Shown here: piece after piece, positions 56,201 to 64,000 of the stretch | Layout: each line of letters begins with the position of its first letter | Position numbering within the stretch: position 1 is the stretch's first letter | Source of the DNA: Sanguinoderma infundibulare | Taxonomy: Eukaryota; Basidiomycota; Agaricomycetes; Polyporales; Polyporaceae | Length of the DNA: 64,000 bases | NCBI GenBank assembly: GCA_032821775.1 | Contig: JAVLRN010000004.1 | Location: forward strand, 3,162,001 to 3,226,000 | Direction of reading: 5' to 3' | The notes under the pieces: generated by a model | The model's database searches: none | Told to the model about the DNA's origin: nothing | Seen by the model: only the letters and a program-made list of their open reading frames with translations | Made by a program: the position numbers and the translations under genes

Positions 56201-57093
56201 ACGCCGGCGGCGATCTTGCGCTTGATGATGTCGCAGACCTCCTTGTAGAGACCCGGTGGGATTGGGATGTTCTTCTGAACCCACGGCGTGTGCGGTACGA
56301 CCGGAAAATCGACCGGCGGGAAGAACTCGGGCTTGAAGCAGCCGCGCTCCTCATCGGTCCATGCGAACGCCTCGTTGTGGACACACATGAAGTAGTGGAG
56401 GAGCTTAGGCTCTTCGGGCCAGAGGAAGTCGGGTCGCAGCTTCTTGTCGAGGGCCTCCATGCGTTCGCGGGTGTAGCGACCGGTCGGGACGAAGTCAGGG
56501 GGATGATCGGGGAGGACCAGCATGTTCACGAGCAGGTCGCCGGTGATGTTGCGCACGACGCGAAACTGTTCGGGGCACGAGCCTAGGACAGGTCGCACCT
56601 TGCACGCGACCGGTTTGTACTTCTTCTTGGTGACAAGGCCTTTCGTAACGGGGTCGCGCGTGGTGAGGAAAACGTTCGCAGGGGTATCTTGCGATCGCGG
56701 CGCGAAGTAGCCGCGACCGTTTTTGGTCGGAAAAGAGAATACGAAAGAAGGTGAGGAAGAACAGGGGCGCATAAAGGAGAGAGAGAGAGCGATGTCGAGA
56801 GAGGGAGATGGAGGAGGAACTGGAGACGCGAGGAGAGAGAAAGAGTCCGAGGTCGCAGTGGTCGGCGGTGTCGCCGGTGTCGTCGCGCTTGTCGCACGAC
56901 ATTTTTCGCTAGTAGTCGTGAGATTAGTTGAGAAATAGACGGCCGCACGATCGTGTAGTTGGTCGCAGGCCGATAAATAGAGAGCTGGGATAGGAATAGA
57001 GTCGTCAGCGATGCGGGTATATGCAGAGATAATGGGGCCCCCTGGTGTGTCGTCGATGACGAGGGCGTAGTCGCCGTCGGGCGACCCGTCCTC
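53293..57093 (-). pseudogene. pol: Element D Pol (RT, RNase H, integrase) with premature stops
   Basis: Counterpart of 26471-30271. RT/RNase H (56772-55120) is open with YIDD intact. TGA at 55122-55120 is shared with C. Three stops are unique to D: near 54847, 54061 and 53701. Each replaces a CGA codon present in C, splitting the integrase. The HHCC finger and DDE residues remain readable. The family C-terminus ends at TAG 53295-53293. Confidence 0.88.
54771..54806 (-). promoter_or_regulatory. Central polypurine-tract copy in element D
   Basis: On the minus strand it ends GTGAGGGGGAGG, in the same pol position as in element C, and matches the 3' tract at 37486-37522. Confidence 0.75.
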
Positions 57094-59530
57094 AAACGGA
57101 CTCGGAGTGCTTGCTGTCGATGCGAAACTAAAAGGTCGGCTGTCCTCGCGGTCGCGTCGGGATGGTCACGACTTGTCGTGTGTTCGGGCATTCGAGCGTG
57201 ATCGTCTGGTCTTCATTGTTGAAGTTCTTGATGACGCTCCGCGTCAGGACGTTGAAGGGGCGACCGAGGAGCAAGTCGTAGGGCGCGTTGCGAATGATGT
57301 GAACCTGTAGGTAGAGCGTAATACCGCCGACGAGGAAGGGCACATTGCGAACAATACCTAGCGACGGGTCGACCGCTCCGTTCGCCGACTGCATATACAG
57401 CTGCACCGTCGGGTCGTAGGAGAGCGCCGCGTGGTGGCAGAGGCCCTCGGAGATCGAGACGATTTGCACACCGCCATCCAAGGTTCCCTCGACGTCGATC
57501 TTACCGTCGAGACAGCTGACGATCGAGCGAAGCGCATACGACTCCTTTGCGACCACGAGCGGCTGCGGCTCCTGGCCGGGGCCAAGTCGCGAGAGGTAGA
57601 CGTCGTACGGGTCGGGGACTACCAGCGCACCCGGCTCCAGAGGTTCGCCGCGACAGGACCGCGCCGTCGCAAGTTCATCGTCGCTGGTCGCATCGGCGAA
57701 GGTGACTGTGCGCGGCTCGGTCGGTACGCGCTTTGGGGTGATTGCCTCGCGGAACTTGGCGTGCACGTCGGGAGCGATGCAGAGGAGCTCCTCGACAGAG
57801 AGCGTGATCGCCGGTGTCTTCATCGCTCGCGAGTAGACCTCGTCGATCAACTTGGGCTGGTAGACCGGGACCGTGTTGCGATATGCTGGATCGCGCTCTT
57901 TACCGCTCGCTGGTCGCAGTGTTGCGCCGACATTGGTCGTCCGTGGCGGGGCATAAGTCGCGTCGCAGGCTCCCGCGAACGGGTGCTTGGGCGCTGCTCC
58001 TTGTCGCGTGGCCGGGGTCGGTGGTCGCAGGATAGTGACGGGCCGTGCTGGCGCGGTCGCCACGGTTGCCTTGGTCGCGGCTGGGGCCGATGCCCTCATT
58101 CCGGAGCCGCTGGCGGTCGCTATCGTGGGGCCCCCGTCGGGAACCTCCTCGACTCTCGCTGCCGGTCGCGGTCGCCGGGGAACGGTCGTGATCTCGACTC
58201 CATCGAACTTCTCTCTTGCTTGTCGGAGGGCGAAGATCTCATGCTCGAGTTGGGCGATGCAGTCGCTGGTTGCGTCAGTCGTCGGGGCCGCCGGTGCGAC
58301 CTGGAAGAGGAGCTGGCCTACAGGCGCCGTCGCGTTGCGCCGGTGCCACTCGTAGGCGTGGTCGCGCATAGTCAGGCCCGGTAGGTTGCGCGGTACGAAT
58401 TGCCCATTAGGCAAGACAACCTTCCCGTCGTTGTTCCGTGCAATGCGACCTGCATTGATGTCCTCATCGACGAACCGGCAGGTGCGAACCTGGCAGCCCG
58501 TGTCGCCGCAGTAGTGGCAGAAGCCCATCGGCGGCGGTCGCCCATAATCGGCACGCTGTGGTGGTCCCGCTGGTCCTGCCCCGGCGCCATTGTCGCGTAT
58601 TGCCTGCGCCATCATTCGGAAGAAAGGCTCGACATCTTCCAGCTTGATACCGGTCGCCGTCGGAGTCGCCGTCGCTGTCGCAACCGCGGGTGCTACCGGC
58701 GTCGCCGTCGCTGTCGTCGACGTCCCGTGAAGCACGAACCGTGCCGCCTCGAGGACGTCTCGGAGGGCGTAGGGGTCATCGGGATGGTGGTCGACGAACT
58801 TGATCTGAAGTCGCTGAGCCACCTGATCCCATAGGGGCGGTCGAATGCCGCGCGCGAAGAGTCGCGACTGTTCCAGTACCGACAACCGCTGGTGCTGTAT
58901 CAAATAGGTGGTCATAACGAGGAAGTCCCGATGGAAGCTGGAGAGTTCACCGAGCGTCGTGATCGGTGTCGCTGCGCGACCCGCGACCAGATTATCCACG
59001 TCGGCGACCGAGTACTTGCGGGCCTCATCCGCGCCGGGGTATAGCTCGGCCACGCTCGTCTTCCACTGTTCGAACATGTACGCGTCCTCATACGAGGGGA
59101 GCGACTCCCACAAGTCGGCGACTTCGACCTCGAGATAATGAATCGCCCATCGTTTGCGTGGTCGGCCGGCGGTGACCTGGCACCTGTCGAAGAGCGCGTC
59201 GAGGTCTTGCCAAAAGCCGCGCAAAGTTCTTGGTCGCTCGGGGTCGAATACCGGCGCAGTCGCGTGGTTGCGCGCGGGCATCGCGGGTGGCGGGTGCGCT
59301 GCTGGCTGCGGTGCTTGAAGATCGGGGGGATCCATCGCGAGCGACGAGAGTTCGCTGAGTGGAGTGAAGGGGGAAACTTGTAGTGACGCTGTCGAGGGTG
59401 TCGCAGCGATATCCGGCGATGGCGGGAGGGGAACGTCTGTCCAGTAATCGGGTGAAGGAGGAAGTGGAACGTCTTCCCAGGGTTCTGGCGACGGTGGCAG
59501 GGGAAATTCGCCGGGAATCGCGCTCGGCAT
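57092..59530 (-). pseudogene. gag: Element D Gag-protease
   Basis: Starts at ATG 59530 (MPSAIPGEFPLPPSPEPW; a conserved inner ATG is at 59335). N-terminal PLPPSPDYW repeats, a Gag core, a four-Cys knuckle CHYCGDTGCQVRTC, and a protease-like TLDGGVQIVSIS. Open for about 800 codons to a TAG at 57130-57128, where C has CGG. The family stop TGA at 57094-57092 is conserved, with pol open in the +1 frame from 57093. It is nearly identical to C but keeps CGA where C has TGA. Confidence 0.88.
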
Positions 59531-59826
59531 CGCGCGCCTCACTCTAAACCTAACCGTCGTGGAGGATGTCGCGGACGAAGAGTCGGAAGAAGAGGGTCGG
59601 CTATCGAGCGCATCGATGCCGCGATCGAGGGCACGGGAGAGGGAATTGAGGATGCGACTGTATCGGGCCTCGTCGCCGAGCTGAAGTCCAAGGTCGGTGA
59701 TCCTATGCGTGCGAGCGACAAGTAGCTCGTGTGCGAGCGACGAACGCGAAGGAGTGAGAGGTGTCAGCGTGGCACTGTATGAAAGTTACGGGGTCGCACC
59801 AAAGGCGGAGGCGAGATCTATACTCC

Positions 59827-59844
59827 CCCTCGCGGTGGGCTCCA
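59827..59844 (-). promoter_or_regulatory. Primer-binding site of element D
   Basis: Same 18 nt as in C (TGGAGCCCACCGCGAGGG on the minus strand), 3 nt from the 5' LTR. Confidence 0.7.
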
Positions 59845-59847
59845 AAA

Positions 59848-60820
59848 TGATACACTATCCCAGGGCCTGTGAACAGTCGGGACGACCGAGGGCTGAGGAA
59901 GGCGAGGTCGGAGCAACGTCGCCGGTGCGGAGGGCGAGTACGGTCTCGGGTTCCCTTTGGTCGCGATCGTAACCAGTGCCGAGGAGAAGAGAGGGGAAAG
60001 AGCGTGTGGTGTCGAAGGTCGAAAGTCGCGGTGAAAGTCGCGCGACGAGTCGCTGTCGCTGTCGTAAATCGGTCGATCGGTGGTCGCTGTCGCAAGTCGC
60101 AATCGCAGTCGCTAGCTACCCCCGACAGAGGATGAAGTCGAGTCGCACTTGCTCGTCGGAGAAATGAGAGGTAAAGGGTGGGGGTCCAAGATTGTCCGCC
60201 CGGATAGCGGGGTGAGAGGTTAAGTACATCACTGCAGTAGCTATGCGCGACGGCTATGGGCTAGGCTGCCTCACGACACCGGACGAACACAACACCCGCG
60301 TCGGAAACCCCCCGGAACTCCAGCGGTCGTCGGGCGACCGCGGTCGCGGTCTGCGACTCTTGGCCGGCTTGCCTTGGTAGTGTGTGCGTGCGATCGCTGT
60401 CACGCGACCGCGTGACTTGTCAGTCTCCGGATGTCGGGACCAGTACCTGTCTCCGAAGTCGCTAAGTGAGGGACGATCCGTAATCGGCCGCGCGACGCGA
60501 CTGCGAGAGCAAGCGAAAGACTTAACTTGTGGCCCACCACCAGACCGTCGCGCAATCGACAGGGGCGGTCGGGCCGGGCCGCGCGTGTCTCTAGGTCTGG
60601 ATCCGATCGGGACTTCGACGGTCTGGGCTTGATGCGGCGTCATCGCACGTGATCGACGCTCTAAACCCGGTCGGCCGCGGCCGCGCGGCCTGTTGCGCGA
60701 GGCTCCATATTGTCGGCGACTTCGGGAACTTCCGTGTCGTCGACTTCGCGAAGTCGCGGCGGCCGTCCAAAAGAAGAAGTCGCGTCGGCTTCTGAGGCCA
60801 GAAGCGTCGGGTGCGCATCA
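59848..60820 (-). repeat. 5' LTR of element D
   Basis: 973 bp, pairing with 36513-37485. Followed on the plus side by TSD CCGC (60821-60824). Confidence 0.92.
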
Positions 60821-60824
60821 CCGC

Positions 60825-61244
60825 GAGGACCGCGTGGAGCTGGAGAGGCTGCGCTCGGATGCCGCACGCCGCGAGTCCCAGTGCACCCGCCTCCTCGCCC
60901 GCAAGTACGAGGGCCGCGAAGCTCGCCGCAAGGCGAAGGCCCAAGGGAACAAGGTCGCTCGCGCTATGCAGTCCATCACGAAGGCGGTCAACCTCACCAC
61001 CGCGCTCGCCCTCGCCGAGGACATCACTCAGGACGACGCCTCGACCACCTCCGGGGCTACCACCCCAACCGGCGGCCTCCCTCCCCCGAGCACCGACGCC
61101 TTCGCGAGCGCCATTACCTCCGGCTTGGACGCGACTACCCTTGCCCTCTTGGGCTCGTCCTCTGCCTCTCCCAAAACTCCATCGGTCTCCGCTGCCGACG
61201 GCGATGTTACTATGCTGCCTTTGGGCGACCCGGTATCCGAGTAG
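60825..61244 (+). CDS. Element A third ORF, part 2
   Basis: Continues 36135-36512 in frame: EDRVELERLRSDAARRESQC and ARKYEGREARRKAKAQGNKV form a basic, probably helical segment, then a Ser/Thr/Pro-rich acidic end (DGDVTMLPLGDPVSE) with TAG at 61242-61244, 42 bp before the 3' LTR. Function unknown; a nucleic-acid-binding or coiled-coil role fits the charge pattern but is inference. Confidence 0.7.
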   Translation, partial: EDRVELERLRSDAARRESQCTRLLARKYEGREARRKAKAQGNKVARAMQSITKAVNLTTALALAEDITQDDASTTSGATTPTGGLPPPSTDAFASAITSGLDATTLALLGSSSASPKTPSVSAADGDVTMLPLGDPVSE

Positions 61245-61286
61245 ACGTGGGCGTCGGCGTGGCGAGCCGCCGCCCAGGAGGGCGTA

Positions 61287-61502
61287 TGTAGCGCGGGTGG
61301 CGCGCCACCATCTGTCTCAGTGGTTACCGTTCCCGAAGATGACTAATCGCGATCGAAATCTGTCTTTACCATATCGAGTCTCCCCCAAAACGTAGTATAT
61401 AAGGCTTGCTCCTGTACTACGAACAATTCTAGCGTTCAATCGAGACCGACCTTTACCCTGTCTTTTCCCTCGACGAACCTCTCCCGTGAGGCGAACGCCT
61501 CA
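61287..61502 (+). repeat. 3' LTR of element A
   Basis: 216 bp, identical to 12611-12826. Followed by TSD copy CTGTC at 61503-61507. Confidence 0.93.
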
Positions 61503-63526
61503 CTGTCATTCCTGGCCAGGCCACCTCGAGCTCGTCCTTGCTGACGATCTCCAACTCGTCCTCCCCGGACGATGGCCGGCGCGGCTTTGGTTGGTCGTCT
61601 GCAAGAGGTGTGGAAGAAAGGAGGAACGTCACCTCGCCTACGGATAGGGTCGAGGTACGCGTGATCGGCTGAGATGCCGGTGTGGGAGTTGGGGTTGGCG
61701 CGGGCTCGGGTGAAGGCGTCGTGGTGTCCGGGTTGAAAAGTGTCGCGTCGTCGGTAGCAGAGAGAGGGACGGGGTCGGCCGGGTCGGTGGCGGACTGGGT
61801 CTGGATGATGACTTCAGGTGCTGCGACGATAGTGTCCTCAAGAGGCTCGGGGCCAGAGACTTGAGCCCCAACGACGTCGAACGCGTTGTCAATGTACTCG
61901 ATGTCGTCAAGGGTAGTGATTGGGTCTCCGCAAATGGACTGGTCATGTGTTGATATCGGCGTCGCTGTCAGACAGGCTAACGGCCTCATGCTGGGATTCG
62001 GCCACAGTGGTGTCGACGGTAAACGGGGCGGGTGTTACGGTAATTCACCGGTCCTTTGTACAACAAATCCTAGTTCACTTGATCCTTACTTCCCCCCTGG
62101 TCTGTTCGTCAATCGGGTCACATGGACAATAAAAGTGATGTATGAACTATCATACCCCACACTTTCGCAGTGTACTCCCTGCGTGTTGTTGAAATCGTGG
62201 CCTATCAGTTGCGAAGGCTGTTATCGGCCCTCCACCGGTCCTTTGTACAGCTCGCTTACGCTCAAAATTTCCTCTTATAGGTGCAATTATACCTATATCG
62301 GGTAATTTGTCGCCTTTAGCGCTCGACGAAACGATATGTCCAATGCTTTTACATCTCCTCTAGGTGGTACTCAACGGAGGACCCAAAAACATTGGGAAAA
62401 ACACTTAAAACTATCTAGAGGCCATAATTTCTAAGTGTCAGAGTTGTCGGTTGGGTATTGGTGGTATCATTGGTGAAAACCTAAAAATCGGCCTTTTTTG
62501 GACTCGAAATCCACTCCCTTCCAATTTCTAGGACAAATGCCGGCCCCAAACTTCGGACGTAAGGGCCCATAAGGTATACATACGTTGTAGGATCTTTTTG
62601 AGTCCGGAATTGGAAGGGGGCGGTCATAAATTGTCGTTGTACAAAGGACCGGTGGTGTACAAAGGACCGGTGGTGTACAAAGGACCGGTGAATTACTGTA
62701 TGTCGATTTGTCGCTCATCGTCAGAGGGAGCGGAGACGGGCGTGACCTCCTCGACGTTGGCCAGCGCTGCCTCAGCAGTGGCGGCGAGAGACTCCTTGAC
62801 CTCGACCGGAGTCTCTGTCTTCTCGATCGCGACCGGTACCTCGTCTGCCTCCTCACTATTTGCGGGGGCCTCCTCAACAGTGATCTCGACCTCGTTATCA
62901 TTTAACCGTAGCCGACGCGCCCAACACCTGCGAGCTCACGCTTGCGCGCCTGGTCCGCTCGCGCTCGCGGCTCCGCTCCCTGCTCTCCCCGATCCGCCGC
63001 TCCATCGCCTCGAGCGCGCGCTCGACCTCCTTCACCATCTCCTTCCGCCGCCCGCGCACCTCCAGATCACCGTGACTCTCCACCGCGTCCAGCCTCGTGA
63101 GCAATTCGTTGAGCGCGTGCTCGTACGCATGGACGGCCGTGTTGTTCGGGGTGTACGCGAGCGCCGACTCCGTGTCGGACTCGGGCTCAGCTGGAGAGGG
63201 AAGTGGATCGGTGAAGTCGAGGTGCTCGGGGAACTCGAACGCGGCTTCGAGCTTGCGAAGCGCGTCCTCGACGGTGCTGATTTGCGCGAGCGAGAGCCTG
63301 CGCGCACGTCGGGCGCGGTAAAACTTGACCAGCTTCTCCGCGACCGCGGGCGGGAGCGCGGGCGTGCGGTGGACGTCGGCACCGTCGGCCTTCGTCTCCT
63401 CTTTCTTTGTCTCGGTTTTAGTGGTGGAGGCCGAAGGAGGGACGACGGGGGCGAGTTTCTCCTCGTTCACCAGGGTGGCATAAGAGCGAGAGAGGGGGGA
63501 AGAGTGGTGCTTGTGGCCGGAGGGAC
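61503..63526 (-). pseudogene. BAG-domain co-chaperone gene, disrupted
   Basis: BAG-domain proteins bind the Hsp70 ATPase domain and promote nucleotide exchange. The minus strand reads PLSRSYATLVNEEKLAPVVP, then AEKLVKFYRARRARRLSLAQ, then a BAG core (HAYEHALNELLTRLDAVESH, then VKEVERALEAMERRI). A likely 49-nt intron follows near 62952-62904, then an acidic tail. A TIR element (62043-62693) lies in the tail region, and element A is inserted at 61503, moving the last codons to 12554-12610. No in-frame ATG is found upstream of 63526, where a splice acceptor-like CGCAG occurs; the 5' exon may lie near 63535-63650 or be lost. Frames shift between 61990 and 62900, so exact exons are uncertain. Confidence 0.75.
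62043..62693. mobile_element. 651-bp TIR element with TA target duplication (MITE-like)
   Basis: Ends ATTCACCGGTCCTTTGTAC and its inverted copy, flanked by TA on both sides (62041-62042, 62694-62695), as in Tc1/mariner-type elements. The right end carries three tandem copies of GTACAAAGGACCGGTG; a further inner copy lies near 62236. No transposase frame. Confidence 0.8.
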
Positions 63527-63649
63527 CTGCGACAGGCTCTCGAGGGTCGAACAGGCCTCAACTTCATTACGTTCGCATTAGTCGACCTCTCAGTGTGTAA
63601 TTCCACAAAACGTGAATAGCTTATAAATACGTAATATAACAACCATAGA
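63527..63649. other. Junction between BAG gene and P450-downstream repeat
   Basis: Should contain the 5' exon and promoter of the BAG gene if they survive. None can be fixed: an ATG on the minus strand near 63570 opens in the wrong frame. Confidence 0.35.
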
Positions 63650-64000
63650 ACAAATACCGACTGCTTTGAACTCTAGACAGCCTACAACTCCAGACTCGAT
63701 GTTCGACCAGTCGCTGTCGTTCCTCCGGGTTCTCGGGCGTAACGGGATGACCATGATCCATAACGTTAAGAGGGGGGGGGGATTGGGATGTGAACTCGAG
63801 GCAAACATTTTGCTCACTTCGGTTGATGTCAGAGTAATCTTGGAAGACGACGACGTTTTTCCAGAATGTAATATTCTGAAAGAGAGCTAATCGTACCAAT
63901 GCATGGGCATCCAAAACGTTGATCAAGATGTGGACGTCTCGTCCAAACGGTTGAGAGGAATGGCGCACGCCTTCCTACATGTATTACTCTCCCTACACGA
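63650..64000. repeat. P450-downstream repeated segment, uninterrupted copy
   Basis: Matches 7005-7683 minus the 335-bp insert. Because copy 1 ends at a P450 stop codon on the minus strand, another P450 gene is predicted just beyond the right edge, in the same orientation. Confidence 0.7.

Larger units (their letters stand above)
36513..60820 (-). mobile_element. Element D: reverse-oriented relative of element C, itself interrupted by a KDZ element
   Basis: LTRs 36513-37485 and 59848-60820 (973 bp; TGATGCGCA...GTATCA read on minus), TSD CCGC at 36509-36512 and 60821-60824. Inserted in the third ORF of A. Same gene order as C, on the minus strand. Length without the KDZ insert is about 11.3 kb. 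By eye its LTRs differ at about 20 positions, mostly CpG transitions. Gag-pol is nearly identical to C (roughly 20 residue differences in the 550-residue RT/RNase H block), but the antisense gene and the LTR 5' part differ strongly. Confidence 0.92.
12611..61502 (+). mobile_element. Element A: Ty3/gypsy LTR retrotransposon, bloated by nested insertions
   Basis: Bounded by identical 216-bp LTRs (TG...CA) and the 5-bp TSD CTGTC. Plus-strand order: LTR, gag-protease, pol (RT, RNase H, integrase, chromodomain-like tail), a third ORF, LTR. Pol is split by element B (20458-35605) and the third ORF by element D (36513-60820). Removing both leaves about 9.4 kb, a normal Ty3/gypsy size. No PBS starting TGG is visible directly after the 5' LTR, and only a weak purine run (about 61276-61284) precedes the 3' LTR. 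The insertion lies inside a BAG-domain gene. Confidence 0.9.

Noticed and set aside
61287..61502. Solo LTR at the right side, with 12611-12826 as LTR of an element ending near 36 kb
   Set aside because: The 5' flank of one and the 3' flank of the other are the same TSD CTGTC, and the ORF3 remainder leads straight into it, so they are a pair.

Overview
This is nuclear DNA of a GC-rich filamentous basidiomycete, most likely an Agaricomycete (mushroom or wood-decay lineage). Evidence: dense genes with about 50-60 nt GT-AG introns and occasional microexons, a DUF6593 gene, UGT and P450 genes, and a KDZ DNA transposon with a CxC2-type cysteine cluster. No bacterial, CRISPR or organellar signal was seen. 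All names come from reading the translation by eye; no database search was possible.

Left flank (1-12610), ordinary fungal genes: the 3' part of a SET-domain gene (+), a six-exon ALKBH6-like dioxygenase (-), a three-exon DUF6593 gene (+), a UDP-glycosyltransferase (-), a complete cytochrome P450 (-), and a 5' fragment of a second P450. A segment lying just downstream of the complete P450 recurs at 10283-10410 and at the right edge of the window (63650-64000). One copy carries a 335-bp insertion with a 5-bp target-site duplication (TSD).

Nested transposon block (12611-61502, 48.9 kb). Every level except B has a clean TSD: (A) a Ty3/gypsy retrotransposon with 216-bp LTRs (TSD CTGTC) inserted near the 3' end of a BAG-domain gene. 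Its pol is cut by (B), a TIR DNA element carrying fragments of malate dehydrogenase, ribosomal protein uL1 (RPL10A) and TBP. The TBP-fragment intron of B is cut by (C), a second gypsy family with 990-bp LTRs (TSD GCGT). A third ORF of A is cut by (D), a reverse-oriented relative of C with 973-bp LTRs (TSD CCGC). D is cut in turn by (E), a 13.0-kb KDZ element (TSD ACGGTCGC) with long terminal inverted repeats made of minisatellite. Taking each insert and one TSD copy out restores reading frame at the coding junctions, so the layout looks biological, not an assembly error. Net sizes are about 9.4 kb (A), 3.5 kb (B), 11.7 kb (C), 11.3 kb (D) and 13.0 kb (E).

The most unusual biology is in C and D. 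Each carries, antisense between integrase and the 3' LTR, a four-exon gene with a six-cysteine Zn2Cys6-like cluster. This gene and the LTR 5' part (U3) differ strongly between C and D, while gag-pol and the LTR 3' part are nearly identical. Both elements also keep a 36-nt copy of the 3' polypurine tract inside pol, a conserved UGA with pol in the +1 frame, and a shared in-frame UGA in RNase H. Almost all other stops are CGA-to-TGA changes, pointing to CpG decay.

Right flank (61503-64000): the disrupted BAG-domain gene (-), with a 651-bp TA-flanked TIR element inside it, then the P450-downstream repeat.
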